In this document: one piece after another, positions 1-5,189 of the stretch
Position numbering within the stretch: position 1 is the stretch's first letter
Layout of the letters: every line of letters begins with the position of its first letter
Assembly: GCA_046724435.1 (NCBI GenBank)
Contig: JBKOWN010000024.1
Span: forward strand, 1 to 5,801
Direction of reading: 5' to 3'
Source of the DNA: JALZAA01 sp046724435
GTDB lineage: Bacteria; Actinomycetota; Acidimicrobiia; IMCC26256; JACDBD01
DNA length: 5,801 nucleotides
Program-made: the position numbers and the translations under genes
The notes under the pieces: generated by a model
Database searches by the model: none
The model's input: the letters and a program-made list of their open reading frames with translations, nothing else
What the model was told of the DNA's origin: nothing

Positions 1-209
1 GCCCACAGCTCGACCGCCGGTTCCGGCGCGAGTGCCAGGTCGGCGTCGGCCAGGGCGCGCGCGACGACGGGCCGAACCAGCGCCGGGAGCCGCCACCGCC
101 GGCCGCGCCCGAGCGCGCGTGCCCGCTCGGTGGCGCCGGCACGTCGGGCCGCGGCCACGAGCGCCGCGACCACGATCGGACCCGCCACCGCCAGCCCAAC
201 GCTCAGCAT
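1..209 (-). CDS. tadB: TadB-like inner-membrane platform protein of the Flp/Tad pilus (type II secretion F family), 5' part only
   Basis: The reading frame starts at an ATG inside the end of tadA (ATGCTGA, a 7-base overlap) and runs off the left edge, so only about the first 69 residues are visible. They begin with one hydrophobic segment (roughly residues 2-22, MLSVGLAVAG then a run of V, A and L). A basic linker rich in R and G follows, then a stretch (RPVVARALADADLAL) that resembles the cytoplasmic start of TadB proteins. TadB-family proteins are usually about 300 residues and form the inner-membrane platform on which the TadA ATPase acts. The visible part lacks most of the F-domain, so the assignment rests mainly on its position directly after tadA. 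Translation is probably coupled to tadA through the overlap. Alternatives are TadC or an unrelated membrane protein, but TadB is the usual gene in this place. Confidence 0.8.
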   Translation of the reverse strand, partial: MLSVGLAVAGPIVVAALVAAARRAGATERARALGRGRRWRLPALVRPVVARALADADLALAPEPAVELW

Positions 210-1474
210 GCGAACCACCGCCTGTCGGGTGAGGGCGCCCCGGTCCGGCGCGGTGCGCGCGTCGGGGCGCCCGCGGGCACGAGTTCACCACCGCGCCGCT
301 CGAACAAGGGACGCACGTCGAGCACGTCGGTGCCGGCGCCAAGCTCCCCGATCGCCTCGACGCGCCGCGCGCCGGCCACCGAGCGGGTGACGTGCACGAC
401 CGCGTCGATCGCAGCGCCGATCTGCGACCGCACCGCGACGAGCGGAAGGCCCGCGCCGGCCATCAGCACGAGCGTCTCGAGGCGCGGCAGCGCGTCGACA
501 GGCCCGTTGGCGTGGACGGTCGACAGCGAACCGTCGTGCCCGGTGTTGAGCGCTTGGAGCATGTCGAGCGCTTCGCCGCCCCGCACTTCGCCGACGACGA
601 TGCGGTCGGGGCGCATCCGCAGCGCGGTGCGCACCAGGTCGCGCACGCTGACCGCGCCCGCCCCTTCCGCGTTGGGGGGCCGCGCCTCGAGCCGCACGAC
701 GTGCGGCTGGGCGAGCCGCAGCTCGGCGGTCTCCTCGATGGTGACCACGCGCTCACCGGCTGGGATCGCCGCCGACAGGCAGTTGAGCAGAGTGGTCTTG
801 CCCGCGCTGGTCCCTCCGGAGATCAGGAGGTTCCACCCGGCGGTGACCGTCCAACGTAGGAACGCGCCCGGCGCGCCGCCGGCGCCGAATGCGTCGAGAT
901 CGACGGGTCTGACACGGAAGCGTCGGATGGTGACGCAGGGCCCGTCGAGGGCGAGCGGCGGGATCAGAGCGTGAAGGCGCGACCCGTCGGCGAGCCGCGC
1001 ATCGACCATCGGCGACGCGCGATCGAGGCGAAGACCGAGCGGCGCGACGACGCGTTCGACCAGCCGCACGATCCCGGAGGCGTCGAGATCGAGCTCCACC
1101 GCTTCGAGCCGGCCGGCGCGCTCGACGTACGCGCGCCCGGGCCCGTTGAGCATGACCTCGCTCACGTCCGGGTCGGCGAGCAGCGGTTCGAGTGGGCCCA
1201 GCCCGGAGACCTCATCGGTCAGGTCGCGCAGCAGATCTTCGAACCGAGCCGGCGTGAGGACCGGTGCCTCGTCGCGCAGCAGCTCGGCGAGCCGGGTGCG
1301 GACAGCCAGCGACCGCCCGGCCCGGTCGTGCTCGTCGAGGTGATCGAGCGGATCGAGGCCACCGGCGGCGACGAGCCGGCGGTGGACGCGCTGCTTGAGC
1401 GCGGCGTCGGCGGCCGAGGGCCGTGGTGAGGAAGCAGACGACCCATTCCGGGCGCGGGGCGCCGCCGCGTTCAT
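203..1474 (-). CDS. tadA: TadA/CpaF-family secretion ATPase of the Flp/Tad pilus
   Basis: Cytoplasmic hexameric ATPase that powers assembly of Flp pili or a related Tad secretion machine. The product is 423 residues, within the family's normal range. An N-terminal region (about 75-190) carries the typical GLGPLEPLLADPDVSEVMLNGP segment in two halves, GLGPLEPLL and DPDVSEVMLN. The core has a Walker A motif GGTSAGKT (K226), an acidic box TIEETAEL (E247, E248), a Walker B RIVVGEVRGGE (E296) and a His box GHDGSLSTVHAN (H313, H321). All expected catalytic elements are intact. The first 25 residues are low-complexity A/R/S and the last 35 are a basic, proline-rich tail. The ATG shares four bases (ATGA) with the stop of the upstream ssd-like gene and has a G-rich stretch just before it. 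The frame stays open upstream for 317 more codons, but that part is antisense-frame noise inside the ssd-like gene. It should be cotranscribed with ssd and tadB. Confidence 0.95.
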   Translation of the reverse strand: MNAAAPRARNGSSASSPRPSAADAALKQRVHRRLVAAGGLDPLDHLDEHDRAGRSLAVRTRLAELLRDEAPVLTPARFEDLLRDLTDEVSGLGPLEPLLADPDVSEVMLNGPGRAYVERAGRLEAVELDLDASGIVRLVERVVAPLGLRLDRASPMVDARLADGSRLHALIPPLALDGPCVTIRRFRVRPVDLDAFGAGGAPGAFLRWTVTAGWNLLISGGTSAGKTTLLNCLSAAIPAGERVVTIEETAELRLAQPHVVRLEARPPNAEGAGAVSVRDLVRTALRMRPDRIVVGEVRGGEALDMLQALNTGHDGSLSTVHANGPVDALPRLETLVLMAGAGLPLVAVRSQIGAAIDAVVHVTRSVAGARRVEAIGELGAGTDVLDVRPLFERRGGELVPAGAPTRAPRRTGAPSPDRRWFAC

Positions 1475-2178
1475 GCGGCCCGCCCCCGACGATCCCCGAG
1501 CAGGCCGAGCCGGCCCAGCGCCTCGTGGACGGGCCGGGCGAGCACGTCCGGAAGGCGCGTCGCCAGCACCCCGGCGTCGACGGCGCGTGCGATCGCGGTG
1601 CGGACCGGGACCTCGGCGACGACCGGCCGGTCGAGCACGCCGGCGAGGTCGCGGGAGCCGATCGCGCGCCCGGGCTCGGCGACGTGCACGACACCTGACG
1701 CGGTGGCGAGGGGCGTGGCGCGCACGGCGCGCCGGAGCGTGAGATAGCACCCGCGGACCACGACGAGCGACGCGTCGGCGACGTCGAGCATCGCCTCCGC
1801 CGCCGGGCTCTGCGCCAGGCCGAGGTCGACGACTGTCGGGACGAGACCGTCGCGCAACGCGACCGCGAGCGCGGCGCCGGCCTCGGCCGCCGGGACGGGG
1901 GCCGGCGGCCGAGCTGGCGTGCCGCGAGGGATGAGCGCCACGCCCGCCGCCGCCTCGACGGTCAGGCGCTCGAGCGCGTCGGTCGGCGCCTCGGGGCCGG
2001 CGCCCAGCCAATCCTCGAGTCCGGTCGGTGGGTCGGACGCCAGGCCGAACAGGGCGGGCTGGTCGCCGTCGAGGTCCGCGAGCCGGGCGCCGCCGCGCCG
2101 GCCCAGCACGAGCGCGCACGCGGCGGCGACCACCGACGTGCCCGAGCCGCCTTTGGGTGACCACAAAGCGAGGAGCAC
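1471..2178 (-). CDS. ssd: CpaE/TadZ/Ssd-like P-loop ATPase (ParA/MinD superfamily), Tad pilus localisation
   Basis: MinD/ParA-type ATPase; relatives TadZ/CpaE localise the Tad pilus machine, and the actinobacterial form is called Ssd (septum site determining). The 235-residue product opens with a deviant Walker A, WSPKGGSGTS (residues 6-15). The signature lysine K9 is kept, but the canonical P-loop lysine position is T14, a change I believe is common in this subgroup. Next come LADLDGDQPAL with D35 and D37 (switch region) and VVDLG with D118 (Walker B). A DASLVVVRG strand and a long C-terminal half ending RRGRAA complete it. The GTG start at 2178 was chosen because AGGAAAGGAGAGG lies just upstream and the P-loop follows at once. 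A longer open frame reaches 2322, but it crosses the promoter and hairpin. Ssd and CpaE proteins usually carry an N-terminal receiver-like domain; none is encoded here. The stop overlaps the tadA start by ATGA. Confidence 0.88.
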   Translation of the reverse strand: MLLALWSPKGGSGTSVVAAACALVLGRRGGARLADLDGDQPALFGLASDPPTGLEDWLGAGPEAPTDALERLTVEAAAGVALIPRGTPARPPAPVPAAEAGAALAVALRDGLVPTVVDLGLAQSPAAEAMLDVADASLVVVRGCYLTLRRAVRATPLATASGVVHVAEPGRAIGSRDLAGVLDRPVVAEVPVRTAIARAVDAGVLATRLPDVLARPVHEALGRLGLLGDRRGRAA

Positions 2179-2186
2179 CGCTGGTT

Positions 2187-2200
2187 CCTCTCCTTTCCTC
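2187..2200 (-). promoter_or_regulatory. Ribosome binding site that fixes the ssd-like start
   Basis: The minus strand reads GAGGAAAGGAGAGG, a purine-rich tract with two overlapping Shine-Dalgarno-like cores (AAAGGAG and GAGAGG). Its end lies 8 bases before the GTG at 2178. It is the best ribosome site in the region and supports the short 235-residue form over a longer frame from 2322. Confidence 0.7.
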
Positions 2201-2262
2201 TGCGTCGGCGCGCGTTTCGGCGCGTGCGCGACGCGGCAAAGGGGGAGGCGGCGGGGGAACGC

Positions 2263-2285
2263 AAAAGCTCCCCGATACGGGGAGC
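2263..2285 (-). terminator. Hairpin with T-run at the presumed 5' end of the tad transcript (possible attenuator)
   Basis: On the minus strand GCTCCCCGTATCGGGGAGC forms a perfect 7- to 8-base-pair stem with a 3- to 5-base loop and is followed by TTTT. This is the shape of an intrinsic terminator, but it lies almost directly at the predicted start point of the promoter at 2294-2322, before ssd. It could be an attenuator, a 5'-end stabilising hairpin, or a block on transcription entering from the right. The T-run is short (four), so termination efficiency is uncertain. On the plus strand the hairpin has no T-run after it. Confidence 0.45.
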
Positions 2286-2293
2286 GTGCGACG

Positions 2294-2322
2294 AACGTAG
2301 GGATCCATGGGCCGGATGTCAA
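2294..2322 (-). promoter_or_regulatory. Sigma-70/SigA-type promoter for the ssd-tadA-tadB operon
   Basis: The minus strand carries a perfect -35 hexamer TTGACA (2322-2317), a 17-base spacer and TACGTT (2299-2294), which fits the actinobacterial -10 pattern TANNNT. Spacing is optimal. A start point near 2287 is expected, giving a leader of about 108 bases before the ssd-like GTG. It points into the operon from the gap between divergent genes. Confidence 0.65.
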
Positions 2323-2366
2323 GAGGCGCGTAGGCTCCGCGGGGCGGCGGCGACCAGGGAGTTCCA

Positions 2367-3173
2367 GTGAGCGAGGCCGTGAACACTGCAGCTTTCTTCG
2401 ACCTCGACAAGACGATCATCGCCAAGAGCTCGGTGCTCGCCTTCGGGCGGCCGTTCTACCGCGAGGGCCTGTTGTCGCGACGGTCGATCGTGAAGAGCTT
2501 GTACGCGCAGGTCGTCTTCATGCTCGTCGGCGCGGACGCACAGAAGATGGAGAAGCTGCGGGTCGCGATGTCCGCGATGACGCGCGGGTGGAACCGCGAC
2601 CACGTGGCGTCGATCGTGCGCGACACGCTCACCGAAGTGATCGAGCCGATCATCTACGCCGAAGCGCTCGAGCTGTTCGACGACCATCACGCGGCCGGTC
2701 GCACGGTCGTGATCGTGTCGTCGGCGCCGATGGAGGTGGTGGTGCCGTTGTCGGAGTTCCTCGGCGCCGACGACGTCATTGGCACCCGGGCCGAGATCGA
2801 CACCGAGGGGAACTACACCGGCGAGCTGGAGTTCTACGCCTACGGCAGCAATAAGGCGGACGCGGTGTGCGACCTCGCTGCTCGCACACACGTCGACCTT
2901 GCGGGGTCGTACGCCTACAGCGACTCGATCACCGACCTGCCGATGCTCGAACTGGTCGGACATCCCGTTGCCGTCAACGCCGACAAGGAGCTCGCGCGGG
3001 TGGCGCGCGAGCGGGAGTGGGAGATACGAGACTTCGAGCATCCCGTCCGGTTGCGCGACCGCATGCCGGTACCGCCGGCCCGTCCGACCATCGCGGTCGG
3101 TGGCGCGCTGGCCGCCGCCGGCGCCGGAGTCGCAGTGTGGTGGTGGCACCGGCGGCGCAACGATGCCGCCTGA
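2367..3173 (+). CDS. HAD-IB family phosphatase (SerB-like, Rv3661 type) with C-terminal membrane anchor
   Basis: A 268-residue haloacid-dehalogenase-superfamily hydrolase of subfamily IB, which usually cleaves small phosphomonoesters through an aspartyl-phosphate. Motif I is FFDLDKT (D12 nucleophile, D14 acid/base, T16), motif II is VIVSSA (S118/S119), the motif III lysine is K163 in YGSNK, and motif IV is YSDSITDLPM (D186, D190). GHPVAVNADKEL follows, typical of the family. The catalytic set is complete. The cap lies between residues 20 and 110. Residues about 241-260 are hydrophobic and end in WWWHRRR, so the enzyme is probably tail-anchored with its domain in the cytoplasm. The GTG start has AGGGAG five bases upstream. 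Divergence from the ssd-tad operon matches the actinobacterial arrangement seen at Rv3660c/Rv3661. The substrate is unknown; phosphoserine is possible but not shown. The end overlaps the next gene by 11 bases. Confidence 0.93.
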   Translation: MSEAVNTAAFFDLDKTIIAKSSVLAFGRPFYREGLLSRRSIVKSLYAQVVFMLVGADAQKMEKLRVAMSAMTRGWNRDHVASIVRDTLTEVIEPIIYAEALELFDDHHAAGRTVVIVSSAPMEVVVPLSEFLGADDVIGTRAEIDTEGNYTGELEFYAYGSNKADAVCDLAARTHVDLAGSYAYSDSITDLPMLELVGHPVAVNADKELARVAREREWEIRDFEHPVRLRDRMPVPPARPTIAVGGALAAAGAGVAVWWWHRRRNDAA

Positions 3174-4161
3174 CGGCATCGGTCCGGCAGACGTCCCGCG
3201 CGTCCGCCTCGCCGAGCTCCCGACGCCGTTGCAGCCGATGGACCGGTTCTCCGAGTGGCTGCGCGGACCGCGGGTGCTCGTGAAGCGCGACGACCTCACG
3301 GGGCTGGCGCTCGGGGGCAACAAGGCGCGCAAGCTCGAGTTCCTTTGCGGCGAGGCGCAGGCAGGCGGCTGCGACGTGCTCGTCACCGGCGGCGGAGCGC
3401 AGAGCAACCACGCTCGCATGACGGCGGCGGCGGCCAACCGGCTCGGGTTCGACTGCCACCTCGCGGTCGGCGGGAAAGAGCCGGGCCTCTACAGCGGCAA
3501 CCTGCTGCTCGATCGCGTCCTCGGCGCCACGCTGCACTTCACAGGGGCGGACTCGTACTACGACGTCGAGTCGGCGATCGAGGAGGTCGCCGCTGAGCTG
3601 ATGGCGGACGGCCGGCGTCCGTTTGCGATGCCGATCGGTGGCGCGTCCGTCACCGGCGCGGCCGCGTTCGCGTGGGCGGCCGACGAGCTTCTCGCGCAGG
3701 TCGACGAGGGCGGGCACGGGTCCCTCGATTGGATCGTGGTGGCGGACGGCTCGGGCGGGACGCACGCTGGGCTGCTCGCCGGGTTGGGTGGACGATCAGC
3801 CGTGCTCGGCGTGGACGTCGGGACGCGCCCGGACCTCGACGACGTGATCCCTCGACTCGCGGTCGAGGCGGCAGCGCGCGCCGGCCGGAGTTCGCCGGAC
3901 GGCGAGCTCGTCCTCGACCGCTCACGGTTCGGTGACGGTTACGGAGCGGTCACCGACGGCGCGCTGGAGGCGATCGAACGCGTGGCCAGCCTCGAGGGCA
4001 TCGTCCTCGACCCCGTATACACCGGCAAGGCGATGGCGGGGCTCATCGGTGCGGCGCGCGAGGGGCGCTTCGGCGCCGGCGACACGGTCGTGTTCTGGCA
4101 CACGGGGGGCGCCATCGCGCTGTTCGCCCACCGTTACGCCGAGCTGTTCTCGGGGCAGTAG
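3163..4161 (+). CDS. PLP-dependent D-cysteine desulfhydrase-like enzyme (ACC deaminase family)
   Basis: A 332-residue fold-type II pyridoxal-phosphate enzyme, of normal family length. GGNKARKLEF carries the cofactor lysine K54, matching K51 of ACC deaminase. GGAQSNHAR (residues 77-85) is the substrate carboxylate loop, and DGSGGTHAG (195-203) should bind the cofactor phosphate. In ACC deaminase a Glu follows the Tyr of the DPVYEGK-type motif and a Leu precedes GG in HLGG. Here these are T287 (DPVYTGKA) and T314 (WHTGG). Swapping these two sites is known to switch between ACC deaminase and D-cysteine desulfhydrase, so desulfhydrase-type activity (D-cysteine to pyruvate, sulfide and ammonia) is more likely. 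The ATG overlaps the HAD gene by 11 bases in another frame, implying coupled translation. No close Shine-Dalgarno was seen. A longer open frame back to 2779 lies inside the HAD gene and is rejected. Confidence 0.9.
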   Translation: MPPDGIGPADVPRVRLAELPTPLQPMDRFSEWLRGPRVLVKRDDLTGLALGGNKARKLEFLCGEAQAGGCDVLVTGGGAQSNHARMTAAAANRLGFDCHLAVGGKEPGLYSGNLLLDRVLGATLHFTGADSYYDVESAIEEVAAELMADGRRPFAMPIGGASVTGAAAFAWAADELLAQVDEGGHGSLDWIVVADGSGGTHAGLLAGLGGRSAVLGVDVGTRPDLDDVIPRLAVEAAARAGRSSPDGELVLDRSRFGDGYGAVTDGALEAIERVASLEGIVLDPVYTGKAMAGLIGAAREGRFGAGDTVVFWHTGGAIALFAHRYAELFSGQ

Positions 4162-4180
4162 GCGTCCCGCATCGGGACGC
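4162..4180 (+). terminator. Hairpin directly after the PLP gene stop, likely terminator
   Basis: GCGTCCC, loop GCATC, GGGACGC begins at the base after the TAG stop. The 7-base-pair stem extends to 8 if the G and C of the loop pair. There is no T-run (TAACG follows), so it would be a U-less, I-shaped terminator of the kind reported in actinobacteria. It could also act as an mRNA 3'-end stabiliser. Confidence 0.55.
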
Positions 4181-4195
4181 TAACGTGCCGGGGCG

Positions 4196-4207
4196 GTGCC
4201 CGGGCAC
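4196..4207. repeat. Perfect 12-base palindrome GTGCCCGGGCAC
   Basis: GTGCCCGGGCAC reads identically on both strands. It lies in the gene-free gap between the convergent PLP gene and small peptide gene. With no loop it forms a poor RNA hairpin, so a protein-binding site or chance in GC-rich DNA are both possible. The rest of 4181-4223 shows nothing else I can support. Confidence 0.35.
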
Positions 4208-4223
4208 TATACGGAGGCCCGTG

Positions 4224-4257
4224 CCGCCGGCGCTCGAGCCGGCGGTGGGCCGGCGGT
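4224..4257 (-). terminator. GC-rich hairpin with repeated arm, just after the small peptide gene
   Basis: CCGCCGGC and GCCGGCGG pair over 8 bases around the 6-base loop GCTCGA (4224-4245). The right arm is repeated: GCCGGCGGT occurs at 4238-4246 and again at 4249-4257, 11 bases apart. The left arm could therefore pair with either copy. It lies immediately downstream of the minus-strand peptide gene, whose stop overlaps the second copy by one base. A U-less terminator is the most likely role; there is no T-run. Confidence 0.45.
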
Positions 4258-4331
4258 CAGACCTCGCGGACCTTGCGGGCTACCGCGATTCCGATCGCCA
4301 CGAGAATCAGCAGGACGAGCAGCTTCTTCAC
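4257..4331 (-). CDS. 24-residue single-span membrane peptide, unknown function
   Basis: A very short gene of 25 codons including the stop. The product starts MKKLLVLLIL, continues with a hydrophobic run to about residue 18 and ends in a basic tail, RKVREV. This predicts one membrane helix with positive charge on both sides. The GTG start was chosen because the minus strand has AGGAG (4343-4339) exactly seven bases before it, as good a site as any in the window. The frame is open further upstream, but that part runs antisense through the tRNA gene, so it is not coding. Short peptides opening with MKKLL are known in actinobacteria (for example the DLW-39 family), but the defining DLW end is absent, so I do not assign a family. 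It is transcribed away from the tRNA gene and towards the PLP gene. A cleaved signal peptide is unlikely, because no mature part would remain. Confidence 0.6.
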   Translation of the reverse strand: MKKLLVLLILVAIGIAVARKVREV

Positions 4332-4338
4332 AACAGAT

Positions 4339-4343
4339 CTCCT
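4339..4343 (-). promoter_or_regulatory. Ribosome binding site of the 24-residue peptide gene
   Basis: AGGAG on the minus strand, seven bases before the GTG at 4331. This is the main reason for treating the tiny frame as a gene. A TANNNT-type sequence, TAGCAT (4369-4364), lies about 20 bases further upstream, but I found no convincing -35, so no promoter is called. Confidence 0.55.
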
Positions 4344-4390
4344 GGTCGACGGGCGCTGACCTGATGCTAGCGAGACTGATAGACCGGCGC

Positions 4391-4486
4391 CGGAGGTGAA
4401 CGGGGTCTGGTGGCCCCCCTCGTCTTCAAAACGAGTGGGACGGGTGATCCCCGTCCGGTGGGTTCGATTCCTGCCACCTCCGCCCA
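4391..4486 (+). tRNA. selC: tRNA-Sec (selenocysteine), anticodon TCA
   Basis: A long tRNA with all the marks of bacterial tRNA-Sec. The D arm has a six-base-pair stem and a four-base loop (GGGGTC TGGT GGCCCC). The anticodon stem CTCGT/ACGAG encloses the loop CTTCAAA, with TCA at 4426-4428 to read UGA. The variable arm is 22 bases with a seven-pair stem (GGACGGG/CCCGTCC). The T arm is GTGGG-TTCGATT-CCTGC. The acceptor can be read two ways. One gives 8 pairs from C4391-G4482, with discriminator C and encoded CCA (the 8/5 form usual in bacteria, but with unusual C1-G72 and C73). The other gives 7 pairs from G4392-C4481 with discriminator G and no encoded CCA. It inserts selenocysteine at UGA with SelA, SelB and SelD, none of which lies in the window. 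I saw no clear promoter. Confidence 0.93.
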
Positions 4487-4514
4487 GATCAGAGGTCACG
4501 GAGAGGAGCAGAAC

Positions 4515-5189
4515 GTGGGCAGGGCCATCAGCGAGGTGCTTCCGTTCGCCGTCGGCGTGGCGATCAGCCCGGTGTCGATCATCGCGGTGATCCTCGTGCT
4601 GTTCTCCGCCCGGGCCCGGGTGAACGGTCCGGTGTTCGTGCTCGGCTGGGTCGTGGGTGTCGCGGTCGTGAGCGTCGTCGTCTACCTCGTCGCCGACGCC
4701 GGGGACGTGAGCAGCGGCGGCAGCGCGTCGGACGGGTCGTACTGGGCGAAGCTCGTGGTGGGGATCCTGCTCGTGCTGCTGGCGTTCCGACACTGGCGCG
4801 GGCGCTCGCGTCCCGGGGAGCCGCCGGACACACCGAAGTGGATGTCGGCGATCGACACGCTCACGCCAGTCAAGACGGCCGGCTTGGCCGTGCTGTTGGC
4901 GGCTGCAAACCCGAAGAACTTGGCGCTCTCACTCGCAGCCGGCGCGAGCCTCGCTCAGGGCGGCGCGTCGGGCGGCGAAGCCGCGGTCGGCTTGGTCGTC
5001 TTCGTCGTGCTCGCGAGCATCAGCATCGTGGTGCCGGTCGTCTTCTACCTGGGCGGCGGCGAGCGCGCCGCTCACGTGCTCGACGGATGGCGGACGTGGC
5101 TCTCGGAGAACAACGCGGCGATGATGGCGGTGCTGTTCGTCGTCTTCGGCGTTGTGCTGTTCAGTCAGGGCCTGCGCGGGCTCACGTGA
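4515..5189 (+). CDS. GAP/Sap-family (LysE-like) six-helix membrane protein
   Basis: A 224-residue integral membrane protein with about six hydrophobic segments (roughly 8-30, 37-61, 77-95, 121-146, 155-180 and 200-220). A short soluble loop rich in R, P and G lies near 93-118. ISPVSI (17-22) in the first helix and NPKN (132-135) in the fourth are the paired proline motifs of LysE-like transporters, here of the GAP/Sap type. In mycobacteria Gap and Sap proteins take part in exporting glycolipids to the cell surface. The substrate here is unknown. The GTG start has GAGAGGAG (4501-4508) six bases upstream. A longer open frame begins inside the tRNA gene and is rejected. It begins 28 bases after the tRNA CCA on the same strand, so the two may share a transcript. 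Its 3' end overlaps the convergent broken gene by 25 bases. Confidence is high for the fold and moderate for the subfamily. Confidence 0.85.
   Translation: MGRAISEVLPFAVGVAISPVSIIAVILVLFSARARVNGPVFVLGWVVGVAVVSVVVYLVADAGDVSSGGSASDGSYWAKLVVGILLVLLAFRHWRGRSRPGEPPDTPKWMSAIDTLTPVKTAGLAVLLAAANPKNLALSLAAGASLAQGGASGGEAAVGLVVFVVLASISIVVPVVFYLGGGERAAHVLDGWRTWLSENNAAMMAVLFVVFGVVLFSQGLRGLT

Noticed and set aside
203..211. Cys-TGA end of tadA as a possible selenocysteine codon
   Set aside because: The TGA falls in the normal tadA/tadB overlap, the protein is already full length, and no SECIS-like hairpin directly after it was seen.
330..1429. Several plus-strand open frames opposite tadA
   Set aside because: They are shadows of a strongly conserved ATPase gene on the minus strand; none has a ribosome site or recognisable domain.
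2331..2343. TAGGCT as a -10 element for the HAD gene
   Set aside because: It fits TANNNT, but there is no recognisable -35 at the right distance, so the evidence is too weak to call.
1475..2425. Open frame extending tadA upstream by 317 codons to give a 740-residue protein
   Set aside because: The extension is arginine- and proline-rich, matches no domain, and lies within the ssd-like gene in another frame. The ATG at 1474 overlaps the ssd stop in the classic ATGA arrangement.
2319..3437. Long minus-strand open frame of 372 codons opposite the HAD gene
   Set aside because: It is antisense to two well-supported genes, has low-complexity composition typical of GC-rich shadow frames, and shows no motifs.
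4410..4514. Longer start for the GAP-family protein inside the tRNA
   Set aside because: The added residues would come from tRNA sequence. The GTG at 4515 has GAGAGGAG at good spacing and begins the normal family N-terminus.
4332..4793. Upstream extension of the 24-residue peptide frame to 178 codons
   Set aside because: It runs antisense through the tRNA-Sec gene and the start of the GAP-family gene, and its composition is not protein-like.
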